Shown here in pieces: positions 26,870-35,404 of a stretch of 50,145 nucleotides of DNA. This DNA is from a virus. The stretch spans positions 1 to 50,145 of the IMG/VR virus record IMGVR_UViG_3300006224_000001. One strand, given 5' to 3'. A program made the translations under genes and the position numbers. Under the pieces are notes generated by a model that was not told the origin of the DNA, made no database searches, and was given only the letters and a program-made list of their open reading frames with translations. Every line of letters begins with the position of its first letter. The first letter of the stretch is position 1.

Positions 26870-29209
26870 ATGGAAGATGACAGCGCAATAGAAGTAGAAG
26901 ACACTGGCGACCGCGATATTATCGCAGAGGCTCACGAAAGATGGGAGCGAGCTGAGAACGCCTATCGAACGACTCGCCAACTTGCTATTGCTGACACTCA
27001 GTTTGCTATGGGTGACTCTGATAATATGTGGCAATGGCCTTCCGAGGTGTCCTCTTCCAGAATTGGTGATCGCCGTGTATGTCTGACGATTAACCTCACA
27101 GCTCAGCACTGTAACCAGATTATTAATCAGATCAGACAGAATCGCCCCGCTTGTCGGGTGATGCCTGTTGATGATTACTCAGACAAAAAGACCGCAGAAA
27201 TCCTGGCCGGTCTTATCCGTAACATCCAATCTACAAGCAACGCTGATGATGCTCATGATATAGCGGCTGAACATGCGATTTATGGCGGTGAGGGATATTG
27301 GAGGGTACTAACTGATTACGAGTCTCCTGCTTCGTTTAATCAGGTCATTAAGATCAAGTCTATCGCTAATCCGTTCTTGGTTTATATCGACCCCGATGCT
27401 ATCGAGCCAGACAAGTCGGATGCCGAGTGGGGATTCATCTTTGAAGACGTTCGCAAAGAAACCATTAAGCGTGAATATCCAGAACTCAAGAACGATATTT
27501 CAAGCTGGAATCTCGACAAGAAAACGCAATGGGTGACTGAGGATACAGTTCGTATTGCTGAATACTATTGCGTTGAGTACGTTAAAGACAAAGCCATTCT
27601 TCTTTCTGATGGAACTTCGCTATTGGAAAGTAAATTAGATGATGGTGTTGTACGTGATGGCATGATGCTTGTTAACGAATTATCAGGACAAACAATCGAA
27701 ATCATCAAAGAGCGTGATACATTCCGCAAACAGTGGAAATGGTACAAGCTTATTGGGAAACATTCAAAGCCGGTAGATTCTCGTGATTGGCCGGGGGAAT
27801 ACTTACCTATCATTGCTGTGGTAGGCAAAGAGGTAAACGTAAACGGTGAAATTATCCGCAAAGGTATCGTCAGGGACTTGAAAGACCCAGCGCGGATGAC
27901 GAACTACGCCTATTCCGAGACTGTACAGGCTATCGCGCTACAGAACAAAATCCCTTATCTTGCTGCGGCAGATTCGATTGAAGGCTATGAGACTGATTGG
28001 GCGAACGCAAATATAAGCAATAAGGCTTATCTTCCTTTTAATGCTTATGACGACGAAGGCAATCCTCTACCGAAACCAGAACGGCAACAGCCTGCCGTAA
28101 TGCCTGCCGCACAGATTCAGCTTTTGCAACTCTCCACGGAAGAGATGCGGGCATCTTCAGGCCAACAGAATGCGAACTTTGGGATTAAGTCAGAAGCTTC
28201 GAGCGGTGTAGGTATTCAACGACTGAAGGCTCAAGGCGAAATCGCAACATTCCATTTTCCTGATAACTTGGCTCGTGGTCTTAAATATGAGGCTGTAGTT
28301 CTAATCGACCTCATCCAGAAGGTTTACGACACTAAGCGGGTAGTTCGAGTGCTTGGTTTGGATGGAAACATGGAACATGCCGTCCTTGACCCGAATCATC
28401 CAGAGGCCTATGGAGAACAGCAAACGACCGCCGATGACATCCAAAAGATATTCAATCCATCTTTGGGGCAATATGATGTAGTAATCGATACTGGCCCATC
28501 ATTCCAGACTCAACGGCAGGAAGGTTATGCATCGATGATGGAACTCGCCTCCCGTAATCCTGCTTTGATGCAGATCGCTGGGGATATCATCATGAGAAAT
28601 GCTGATTATCCAGGCGCAGACAAGATCGCCGACCGTTTGGCTAAAGCTCTACCTCCTAACCTTCAGGAACAAAAAGGCGGAACAGAACAACAACTAGCCC
28701 AAGTCAGCCAGCAAGCCATGCAGATGCAGCAACAAATGCAGATGATGAGCCAACAGCTTCAAGAGACTCAGGCCGCACTGCAACAAGCCGAGAGCGGAGC
28801 GCAAAAGACCCAGCTTGAAATGCAATACAAGATGCAATTGGCAGAGTTTGAATCTCAAGTTGAAGAACAGAAACAAGTTCGAGCGTTAGAGGCTGAATTC
28901 AGGATTGAAGCATATCGTTCTCAACTAGAAGACCAGCGCCGTCAACGCGAGATTCAGGCAGAACTGTATAAAGCAGAGCAGGAAGCCAAGGCCAAACGCG
29001 AAGCCGAAGGGATTGCCATGGCTGGTGAGCTAGCTCGTTCTCATCAAGAATCATGCAAGGAAGTCCAGATAGCAGACATGAACAACCAAAGCCGCGAAGA
29101 TATTGCAGAACTGAATGCGGTTGTTGAACTTGCCAAGGCTGGAATGGAAAACGCCGCACTGACTGCTGACGTTAATAAAGACCTGAAAGACGAGGGGAAT
29201 AATGCCTAA
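26870..29209 (+). CDS. Portal protein, P22 gp1-like, 779 aa
   Basis: ATG 26870 behind GAGG (an upstream GTG frame overlaps the hairpin). The N-terminal and core blocks, NRPACRVMPVDDYSDKKTAEILAGLIRNIQ, EHAIYGGEGYWRVL and VQAIALQNKIPYLAA, match the P22-type portal family. The C-terminal 170 residues are a long Gln/Glu-rich coiled-coil region (MQMMSQQLQETQAAL...), as in P22, where a helical barrel extends into the capsid. It forms the dodecameric DNA entry ring. Confidence 0.93.
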   Translation: MEDDSAIEVEDTGDRDIIAEAHERWERAENAYRTTRQLAIADTQFAMGDSDNMWQWPSEVSSSRIGDRRVCLTINLTAQHCNQIINQIRQNRPACRVMPVDDYSDKKTAEILAGLIRNIQSTSNADDAHDIAAEHAIYGGEGYWRVLTDYESPASFNQVIKIKSIANPFLVYIDPDAIEPDKSDAEWGFIFEDVRKETIKREYPELKNDISSWNLDKKTQWVTEDTVRIAEYYCVEYVKDKAILLSDGTSLLESKLDDGVVRDGMMLVNELSGQTIEIIKERDTFRKQWKWYKLIGKHSKPVDSRDWPGEYLPIIAVVGKEVNVNGEIIRKGIVRDLKDPARMTNYAYSETVQAIALQNKIPYLAAADSIEGYETDWANANISNKAYLPFNAYDDEGNPLPKPERQQPAVMPAAQIQLLQLSTEEMRASSGQQNANFGIKSEASSGVGIQRLKAQGEIATFHFPDNLARGLKYEAVVLIDLIQKVYDTKRVVRVLGLDGNMEHAVLDPNHPEAYGEQQTTADDIQKIFNPSLGQYDVVIDTGPSFQTQRQEGYASMMELASRNPALMQIAGDIIMRNADYPGADKIADRLAKALPPNLQEQKGGTEQQLAQVSQQAMQMQQQMQMMSQQLQETQAALQQAESGAQKTQLEMQYKMQLAEFESQVEEQKQVRALEAEFRIEAYRSQLEDQRRQREIQAELYKAEQEAKAKREAEGIAMAGELARSHQESCKEVQIADMNNQSREDIAELNAVVELAKAGMENAALTADVNKDLKDEGNNA

Positions 29210-30665
29210 CGCTCTTTCTAGATTGGTTGAAGATAGACGCGCAAAACTGGCGCGTGAAATGTCTCATCTAAATTCTAGAGGACAAGGCGAAAGCATAGAC
29301 ACAATGCGGGCAAACGCTATAGCCAGATTGAAAGCAGCGCCAGGACAGGCCGCGCAGGGAATGTTTACCGGAATTGCAGGAGCTCCGGTAGACATAGCAA
29401 ACATGGCATTGCGCCCGTTTGGACTAGGCTCTGAAAATCCGGTAGGCGGGTCTAACTCTCTTGCCAAAATGATTAACGCCGATACCCAAAGTACTCCATA
29501 CCAAGTAGGTACGATGCTACCTATAAGCCCTACTGATGTAGCTCAGGGATTGCCGTTAATGGCCGGGATATTCGCAGGCCGTGGTGCAAAGACTGCTAAC
29601 CTTTCCGCATTGGTTAAAGCCGAAGAAATGGCAAAGGCTGGCATTCCTGACGCACAAATATGGAAAGAAACAGGCTGGACACTGAATACGCCGGACAAGA
29701 TGCCGAGGTTTGAGATACCGGATAATCGAATGATGTACCGTGGCACTCAAAACGGAAGCTACGCAGATCAAGTAATTCATCATCCTGAATTATTCGGAGC
29801 ATATCCGCAATTAGGCGGCGGAAGGATACGAGAAGTTGCTGGAACTGGCGGTTCGTATGCAGATCATCCTATGGGAGGCATGGGAACTATAGAGTTAGGT
29901 ACTGATGGGTTTGTTGCTGATACTGCTGCGCATGAACTGCAACACGCCATACAATCGCGCGAAGGGTTCGCTAGGGGCGGGAGTCCTGAGATGTTTAACC
30001 AAGCAGGAGACGCAGAACTAGCTAAAGACGCACTATCATGGAAGCAAGAGCTTTTGCGGAAGCGTGCCGAAATGCCTAATGCTGATTGGATTGCGGTTGA
30101 AAATGCAGCAGTTCAAGACTATCAAAAGATGGGAATGATGGACATGTTGCCGAGCAGAGAAGCGCGAGATTTAGCGCGTCAACCGGCCGTTTTGCACCCT
30201 GATAAATATCCGAACCAGACAGACCTGCAAGATTTGGAAGGACTCGTTTCAATGTACGGGCTGGATAAACGAACATCGCCAGCAAAGCCGGTGGATTTAT
30301 ACAATCGCCTAGCCGGAGAAGCCGAAGCCCGCCTAACTCAATCACGCATGAACCTAACCCCAGAGCAACGCCTAGCCCAATATCCATATGAGCCGCAATA
30401 CTTCGAGCAAGCAACAGGCGTACCGCTGAGTAGCTTGATTGTGCGTAAAGAAGGTGGCAACGCCATGAGCATACCAGAAAATGAAAACGCCATGACAAGA
30501 CTAATCCGCGAAGCCCAAGCCCAAATAGACGCAGAGAACGCAGCTAAGAACTTGATACGCTATCAGCCAGAATCGCATCGTGTTAGGAATGCGCTGATTG
30601 GGTTGGGTGCTGGAGGTGCTGGGGTAGCTGGTGGATATTATGGGGCGGATTATTTGAGTAGGTGA
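29202..30665 (+). CDS. Virion-associated protein with HExxH/LPD23-like domain, 487 aa
   Basis: The N-terminus (MPNALSRLVEDRRAKLAREM) leads to a region like those in large phage polyvalent proteins (AAQGMFTGIAGAPVDIANMALRPFG). The centre contains AAHELQHAIQSREGFARGGSP, an HExxH motif of the LPD23-type metalloprotease-like family. The C-terminus ends in a Gly-rich hydrophobic helix (GLGAGGAGVAGGYYGADYL), like ejected inner-head proteins. It overlaps the portal gene by eight bases. A peptidase carried in the capsid and delivered to the cell envelope or cytoplasm is plausible. Confidence 0.72.
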   Translation: MPNALSRLVEDRRAKLAREMSHLNSRGQGESIDTMRANAIARLKAAPGQAAQGMFTGIAGAPVDIANMALRPFGLGSENPVGGSNSLAKMINADTQSTPYQVGTMLPISPTDVAQGLPLMAGIFAGRGAKTANLSALVKAEEMAKAGIPDAQIWKETGWTLNTPDKMPRFEIPDNRMMYRGTQNGSYADQVIHHPELFGAYPQLGGGRIREVAGTGGSYADHPMGGMGTIELGTDGFVADTAAHELQHAIQSREGFARGGSPEMFNQAGDAELAKDALSWKQELLRKRAEMPNADWIAVENAAVQDYQKMGMMDMLPSREARDLARQPAVLHPDKYPNQTDLQDLEGLVSMYGLDKRTSPAKPVDLYNRLAGEAEARLTQSRMNLTPEQRLAQYPYEPQYFEQATGVPLSSLIVRKEGGNAMSIPENENAMTRLIREAQAQIDAENAAKNLIRYQPESHRVRNALIGLGAGGAGVAGGYYGADYLSR

Positions 30666-30857
30666 TTATTCATCTTCGTCTTCATATTCATCTGTAAATG
30701 AAAGATGATGGCCTTTATGCTCAAAAAGGAATGATTCTAGCCTTTTAAGAGCTTCGTCACTTTTCCACAACTTATCTCCATAAGAAATACTTCCTGATGC
30801 GATAGTCTCTACTCTCTTATTGCAGTCATTGCAAACCAAATGGTAATCAGTGCTCAT
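30666..30857 (-). CDS. Hypothetical Cys/His protein, 63 aa (leftward cargo operon)
   Basis: MSTDYHLVCNDCNKRVETIAS behind GGAG; CNDC and a later HKGHH may bind zinc, and the C-terminus is strongly acidic. Last gene of a four-gene leftward operon between the 29202 and scaffold genes, ending exactly where the 29202 gene ends (tail-to-tail). No family recognised. Confidence 0.65.
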   Translation of the reverse strand: MSTDYHLVCNDCNKRVETIASGSISYGDKLWKSDEALKRLESFLFEHKGHHLSFTDEYEDEDE

Positions 30858-31054
30858 TATTTATACTCCAAATGATATCCAGGGTGCACAAAGGAATTCA
30901 CAATCTTAGCCTGCCCGTAATCTTTGCGAAACTTCCGGATAGCGGCATTCATATCAACATCTTCAACTTCGCATTGGCGGATTGGTGATAATTGGGCAAG
31001 ATGGTTTAGATCGTTCGGTTTTGTTTCTGGCATATAGGTGAATATGAATTTCAC
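30857..31054 (-). CDS. Hypothetical protein, 65 aa, GTG start
   Basis: Read from GTG 31054, eight bases after GGGGAG, as MKFIFTYMPETKPNDLNHLA. Contains AAIRKFRKDYGQAKIVNSFVHPGYHLEY. Overlaps the upstream stop (GTGA) and the downstream start by one base. No family recognised. Confidence 0.6.
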   Translation of the reverse strand: MKFIFTYMPETKPNDLNHLAQLSPIRQCEVEDVDMNAAIRKFRKDYGQAKIVNSFVHPGYHLEYK

Positions 31055-31245
31055 TTCAACTTCTCCCCATAAGGCGGCAACCCCATAGCAAACGCAGAAG
31101 CCGCTAGAGCGATGTTTTTAGGGATTGGGAATCCTAGTACCTCGTAATTGTAAATAGACCGCTGAGAGCATCCTAGAGCCTCTGCGGTGGCTATTTTGGT
31201 GAGGCGGAAACGCTTGCGGAAGGTGATTAGGTCGGATTGGGTCAT
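31051..31245 (-). CDS. XRE-like helix-turn-helix protein, 64 aa
   Basis: ATG 31245 (MTQSDLITFRKRFRLTKIATAEAL) overlaps the previous stop. KIATAEALGCSQRSIYNYEVLGFPIPKNIALAASAF is a complete XRE-type helix-turn-helix. It is the likely regulator of this small leftward operon and of the overlapping late promoter at 31594. Confidence 0.75.
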   Translation of the reverse strand: MTQSDLITFRKRFRLTKIATAEALGCSQRSIYNYEVLGFPIPKNIALAASAFAMGLPPYGEKLK

Positions 31246-31493
31246 TCGATTGTCTTTGTAAGAAAAATAGGGGCAGGGCGTTGAATTGCGGTTATATGGC
31301 ACAGCATTTCAAACTGTTTGGCTAGTTGGGCGTTGAGTAAGGTATTTTCTTGCTGGTGACGTTCGTGCATATCTCGTATTTCACGCCTCAGCGATTCAAT
31401 CTTTTCTGCCGCCTCAAGTTCAATATCGCCATGCCATGCGTATTCGTCATACTTATGTGCGCGCTCACGCAATCTATCAACAATATCAGCCAT
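31242..31493 (-). CDS. Hypothetical coiled-coil protein, 83 aa
   Basis: Starts MADIVDRLRERAHKYDEYAW behind AAGAGGTG. The opening is common in small phage proteins (MxDIVDRLR...). A heptad-rich helix follows (ESLRREIRDMHERHQQENTLL). First gene of the leftward cargo operon. Confidence 0.65.
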   Translation of the reverse strand: MADIVDRLRERAHKYDEYAWHGDIELEAAEKIESLRREIRDMHERHQQENTLLNAQLAKQFEMLCHITAIQRPAPIFLTKTIE

Positions 31494-31518
31494 ATATCAC
31501 CTCTTAAATAACGCCTAA

Positions 31519-31527
31519 ATATTAGCA
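31519..31527 (-). promoter_or_regulatory. Leftward extended -10 promoter
   Basis: TGCTAATAT on the minus strand, 26 bases before the 31242-31493 gene. No clear -35. Confidence 0.45.
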
Positions 31528-31586
31528 TATTTTCCTTAATTCGTGTATTCAATCGGCAAAAATAGACAATATCTATATAAATCAGC

Positions 31587-31615
31587 ATTATACTTGCATA
31601 CATTAGAAATGTCTG
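31587..31615 (-). promoter_or_regulatory. Leftward promoter overlapping the late promoter
   Basis: On the minus strand CAGACA (31615-31610), 17 bases and a consensus TATAAT (31592-31587). It lies face-to-face with the rightward promoter 31594-31622, so the two cannot fire together. Confidence 0.5.
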
Positions 31616-31622
31616 ATATTCT
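31594..31622 (+). promoter_or_regulatory. Late promoter before scaffold
   Basis: TTGCAT (31594-31599), 17 bases, TATTCT (31617-31622). The spacer sequence ACATTAGAAATGTCTGA matches the spacer of the promoter at 25641 at most positions. Confidence 0.55.
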
Positions 31623-31669
31623 AATACTAAGGAATACCAAATATTCCTTGCCAATGGAGGCATCCCTTG

Positions 31670-31690
31670 CCTAATTCCGTGAGGAACTGG
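31670..31690 (+). promoter_or_regulatory. UAA/CU leader hairpin 3 before scaffold
   Basis: CC-TAA-TTCC-GTGA-GGAA-CT-GG, with a GNRA-type GTGA loop, immediately before the GGAG ribosome site. Another hairpin, GGAATA/TATTCC (31631-31647), lies upstream in the same leader. Confidence 0.65.
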
Positions 31691-31698
31691 AGATGTAA

Positions 31699-32553
31699 AT
31701 GAGCGAAAGCCAAGACGCAGTACAAGTAGCAGAACAAGCAACACAAGAAGCGCAAGAAATTGCGAATCAGAATCAAGAAACAGAAGCACTTGAAGCCGCA
31801 CAAGACAAAACGGCGACTGATGAGACGGCGACTGAGGCTGACTCACAAGAAAAAGACACTCAGGCGGATGAAAAGAAGTTCACTCAAACCGAGTTGGACG
31901 ATATCATCAAGAAACGAATTGCGAAGGCCTCGGCCATAGCGGAGAGAAAAGCAGCAAAGGCTTATGCGGAAAAACTTGAGCAGCTTGCAGTTAAGCCTCA
32001 AGAACAACGCCAAGCAGCGACAGTAGAAGGTAAACCAAAACTTGAGCAGTTTGAGAAGGTTGAGGATTATGTCGAAGCTGTAGCTGACTGGAAGTTGAAA
32101 ACCGCACAGCAAGAGCAGTCCCGTCAGTACGAAGCACAGAGAGTTAAACAGGCTCAAAGCGAAGTCCAGGCAAAGGCGCAGAGTGTATTTGAACTCGCCG
32201 AGCAAGACCCTGAATTTGACAATGAAGTGTTTGAGGCTCTGCCAGTGTCCGACCCTATGGCTTATGCCATTATGGATAGTGATATTGCTCCTAAACTGAT
32301 GGTGTACTTGCAAAAGAATCCGGAAGAAGTAGATCGGATTAATAAGCTCTCTCCTGCAAGGCAAGCGGCTGAAATCGGAAAGATGGAAGCTAAACTTTCC
32401 GTGGTTGAAAAGGTTAAACCGTCTAGCGCACCTGCACCGATTAAGCCTGTTGGCAGTCGGGGCGGCGCACCAAGCGGAAACCCTGCTGAAATGACCCAGG
32501 CCCAATATGAGGCGTTCAGGGCGAAGCAGGGGGCTTCTTGGGCAAGACGATAG
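31699..32553 (+). CDS. Scaffolding protein, 284 aa
   Basis: Acidic, Gln/Glu/Ala-rich N-terminus, a long coiled-coil centre (about 65-160) and a basic C-terminus (KPVGSRGG...FRAKQGASWARR). This composition and its place directly before the coat gene are typical of P22-like scaffolding proteins. The basic C-terminal segment would contact the coat protein. Sequence similarity to P22 gp8 itself is low by eye. Confidence 0.85.
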   Translation: MSESQDAVQVAEQATQEAQEIANQNQETEALEAAQDKTATDETATEADSQEKDTQADEKKFTQTELDDIIKKRIAKASAIAERKAAKAYAEKLEQLAVKPQEQRQAATVEGKPKLEQFEKVEDYVEAVADWKLKTAQQEQSRQYEAQRVKQAQSEVQAKAQSVFELAEQDPEFDNEVFEALPVSDPMAYAIMDSDIAPKLMVYLQKNPEEVDRINKLSPARQAAEIGKMEAKLSVVEKVKPSSAPAPIKPVGSRGGAPSGNPAEMTQAQYEAFRAKQGASWARR

Positions 32554-32599
32554 TTATTTTTGATTAACTCATATGCCGTGAGGCTTTAGGAGAAAAAAC

Positions 32600-33817
32600 A
32601 TGAGTAATACCCTTGCAACATCGGCGATTGTCGCCAAAGAAGCACTTGCCATTCTGAAAAACAATCTCGGTTTCGCTCAGAACGTGAACCGTAATTGGGA
32701 AGATGAATTCGGCGGGAACATGGGGCGTGGTTATGAGCCGGGCCAAACGATCAACATCCGAAAACCTCCGCGTTATACCTATCGTGATGGCCGCGTAGCT
32801 GTTCCTCAAGCTACTACCGTTTCGACTGTTCCGCTGACTCTCTCTCAGGGTGGATGTGATATCAGCTTTACCAGCGCAGAGCGTACTGTGTCTATTTCGA
32901 CGCAACGTCTGCAAGAAGTGGTTGAAGCCGCGATGAATCCTGTATTGAACGAAATCGACCGCCGTGGTCTGGAATTGGCACGTTATGCTACCTTTAACGC
33001 GCTCAATCCAACTTATGCCGCGCCCAATACCGCCGCTCTGGCAATGGCCGCTGCAACTGGCGTAAATCGTCGTTTGGATGAAATGGCCGCGCCGAAACAA
33101 AATGACGGTAAGCGTTCAATGGCTTTGAATCCAGGTCTGAATGCTAACTTCATTACCGGCTTCTCTGGTCTGTTCAATAACGCTGCCACTATCGGTAAGC
33201 AATACGACTCCGGCGTGATGGTAAATGCGATTGGTATCAAGTATTTCATGGACCAAAACATTTCCACTCATACCAATGGCGCAGGTACAGCATCGAACGT
33301 GAATGGTGCAAACCAAACTGGTTCGACGATCACTGTAGCAGCTACTGGTGCAGGCACAATCACTCGCGGCACTCGCATCACTCTACCGGGTGTATTTGCA
33401 GTCAATCCTGTATCTCGTCAAAGCACTGGTGTATTGATGGACTTCATCATCACTGCTGACGTTCCTGTAGGTTCAACATCGCTGCCGATTTCTCCGGCTA
33501 TCGTGACTACTGGCGCATTCCAGAACGTAACTGCTTCGCCGACTACCGGCCAGCCGTTTGTTATCTTTGGTGCGGCTTCTACTAGCTATGCGTGTAACGT
33601 CGGTTATCATCGCGATGCCTTTACTTTGGCTTGTGTTCCGATGGCTGCTGTTCCGGCTGGTACTGGCGCGAAGTCTTATGTTGCAACTGACAATAACCTG
33701 TCGGTTCGTGTAACTGAGGGCTTCGACATCACCAATGACAACAGCATCACTCGTATTGATGTGTTGTACGGTTACGCTGCTACTTACCCGGAATTGGCTT
33801 GCGTTTACGCAATCTAA
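32600..33817 (+). CDS. Major capsid protein, P22 coat-like, 405 aa
   Basis: Start behind AGGAG. The N-terminal half (AKEALAILKNNLGFAQNVNRNWEDEF, GQTINIRKPPRYTYRDG, ISFTSAERTVSISTQRLQEVVEAAMNPVLNEIDRRGLELA) matches the P22 coat protein family of the HK97 fold. Around residues 230-340 lies the Gly/Thr-rich segment corresponding to the inserted I-domain. Placed after scaffold as expected. A GCC-GTGA-GGC hairpin (32575-32584) precedes its ribosome site. Confidence 0.93.
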   Translation: MSNTLATSAIVAKEALAILKNNLGFAQNVNRNWEDEFGGNMGRGYEPGQTINIRKPPRYTYRDGRVAVPQATTVSTVPLTLSQGGCDISFTSAERTVSISTQRLQEVVEAAMNPVLNEIDRRGLELARYATFNALNPTYAAPNTAALAMAAATGVNRRLDEMAAPKQNDGKRSMALNPGLNANFITGFSGLFNNAATIGKQYDSGVMVNAIGIKYFMDQNISTHTNGAGTASNVNGANQTGSTITVAATGAGTITRGTRITLPGVFAVNPVSRQSTGVLMDFIITADVPVGSTSLPISPAIVTTGAFQNVTASPTTGQPFVIFGAASTSYACNVGYHRDAFTLACVPMAAVPAGTGAKSYVATDNNLSVRVTEGFDITNDNSITRIDVLYGYAATYPELACVYAI

Positions 33818-33822
33818 AAATA

Positions 33823-33846
33823 CCTCGGCGGTTAATTCTGCCGAGG
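33823..33846 (+). terminator. Hairpin after the coat gene, probable attenuator
   Basis: CCTCGGC/GCCGAGG, a 7-bp GC-rich stem with a 10-base loop, not followed by a U-run. It may stabilise the coat mRNA or weaken readthrough. Confidence 0.45.
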
Positions 33847-33871
33847 ATTAACGAAATTTAAGGAGAACAAC

Positions 33872-34594
33872 ATGGCTGTTTATCTTTTGCAATCTTATGG
33901 TGGCTTTCCGGCTTCCGCAACAAATCCGGTAATCTTCCCGCCTTCCACTGAGGCGGCATTGATTGCTGATGGTCGCGCAACTGCTGCTGGTATTACCAGT
34001 GGTGAAAATACTCGTGGTGGCCCCGGCTACTTCGCAACCCAAGGCGGCAATAAGGCAATGGTTGACCAAGCTGGTCTTGGCCGTGATGTAGCCAACGTCA
34101 ATAAAGCGCCGTTGATTTCGACGGCTATCCCGATGGGTTCGCTGGCTTTGACAAGCTACGAAACCAACGGCACAGCCCCAACTGCTGGCACGATGTACCT
34201 GACCGAAATCAACATCTATGCGGCTCAGACCTATACCGGCATTGGCGTATTGAACGGCACGACTGTCGGAACTGATAACCATCTGGTGGCTTTGTATGGC
34301 GCTGATGGCACTTTGCTGGCTAACTCTGCTGTGGCTGGCGCTTTGTCGGCTGGCGCTTCGGCTTGGCAAGATCGGGCCTTTACTGCGCCGATTACGCTGA
34401 TTCCAGGTCGTTACTTCCTCGGCGTTCAATCCAATGGCACGACTGCTACTTTGCGCCATCTGGAAACCGCTCTGGGTGCGACTAACAGCACTGGTGCACA
34501 AGCTGGTACGTTCGGCACTGTGCCTGCGACATTGACGACCGTTCCTGTGACGATCACCAATGCGCAGGGCGTGATTTCGAGATTATACGTCTAA
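33872..34594 (+). CDS. Structural protein, 240 aa, decoration or head-fibre candidate
   Basis: Start behind AAGGAG. N-terminal MAVYLLQSYGGFPASATNPVIF and a Gly/Ala/Thr-rich beta-type body (LTEINIYAAQTYTGIGVLNG...ITLIPGRYFLGVQSNG). Position between coat and tail genes and composition suggest a surface-exposed head protein. No named family recognised. Confidence 0.65.
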   Translation: MAVYLLQSYGGFPASATNPVIFPPSTEAALIADGRATAAGITSGENTRGGPGYFATQGGNKAMVDQAGLGRDVANVNKAPLISTAIPMGSLALTSYETNGTAPTAGTMYLTEINIYAAQTYTGIGVLNGTTVGTDNHLVALYGADGTLLANSAVAGALSAGASAWQDRAFTAPITLIPGRYFLGVQSNGTTATLRHLETALGATNSTGAQAGTFGTVPATLTTVPVTITNAQGVISRLYV

Positions 34595-34612
34595 TCAGTA
34601 ACTTAGCATTGC

Positions 34613-34640
34613 CTGCCCATTCTTCGGAGTGGGCAGTTTA
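34613..34640 (+). terminator. Intrinsic terminator with UUCG tetraloop
   Basis: CTGCCCATTC and GAGTGGGCAG form a 10-bp stem (one wobble) closed by TTCG, followed by TTT. The short U-run suggests partial termination. Confidence 0.65.
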
Positions 34641-34665
34641 AGCTGAATTACAAAAGGACAAAGAC

Positions 34666-34944
34666 ATGGCCGCGAATCAAACCCAAATCATGCTGAAAGG
34701 GATTATCCCTGATGGTACTCCGCTGGCAGTAGCCGTTCCAGTTACTATGCAGCTTCCTGGCTCTATCACTCTTAAATCTGCTGCCGCTGGGCGATTGATT
34801 GAGCTTTCGACTGATGGAGGTGTCGAATACTTCACCCCATCACTTGATATTCAATCAGCAACAATGCAGATTGTTGTTGTGAATTCTCCCATTACTCATT
34901 TCCGAGTGACAGGCGCTGCTGCTGATACTTATTTGGTGAGTTAA
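34666..34944 (+). CDS. Small structural protein, 92 aa
   Basis: Start behind AAAGGAC. Beta-rich composition (TQIMLKGIIPDGTPLAVAVPVTM...FRVTGAAADTYLVS) as in other head-decoration proteins nearby. It is followed one base later by the next structural gene. Exact role unknown. Confidence 0.62.
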   Translation: MAANQTQIMLKGIIPDGTPLAVAVPVTMQLPGSITLKSAAAGRLIELSTDGGVEYFTPSLDIQSATMQIVVVNSPITHFRVTGAAADTYLVS

Positions 34945-34945
34945 T

Positions 34946-35392
34946 ATGGCCTATCCTAACGTTAGCTCCGACCCGTCTTCTAAATCGCCAGTCGCCAAGG
35001 TAATGACCAATGGCGATACGATCTTTACCGTAACTGGTGATATTCTGGTTTTTGGCCTTGCATCTGAGTGCTACACAGCAAACGGCGCTACCGCTTCAAC
35101 GCTTCAATATCAGGTAGTGAATGCAAACGGAACAACTACTATTAGCGGAGCTTCGGCAAGTCTGGCGAATGCTGCTATTGGGGTGAGCGTGATTGCTCAA
35201 TTAGGCGCATTGGCAAATGCTCCGGTTGTATCGTCTGCGTCTGGCGTTGGTGTGTTTCCGTGGGGTGCGGTACGCGTTCCAGGAGGCAGTACGATTCGCA
35301 TCGTAATTGGCGTGGGAGCCACGACAGGAACGTGGAAGCATTACCTCACATATAAACGTTTTGAGCCAGGCGCATTCGTAACGGCAAATTAA
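34946..35392 (+). CDS. Structural protein, 148 aa
   Basis: MAYPNVSSDPSSKSPVAKVM then a beta-rich, Ala/Thr/Val-rich body ending YLTYKRFEPGAFVTAN. Typical of surface-exposed phage proteins. Adjacent genes 34666 and 35405 share the MA- start and composition. No named family recognised. Confidence 0.65.
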   Translation: MAYPNVSSDPSSKSPVAKVMTNGDTIFTVTGDILVFGLASECYTANGATASTLQYQVVNANGTTTISGASASLANAAIGVSVIAQLGALANAPVVSSASGVGVFPWGAVRVPGGSTIRIVIGVGATTGTWKHYLTYKRFEPGAFVTAN

Positions 35393-35404
35393 TGGTATCC
35401 ACTA

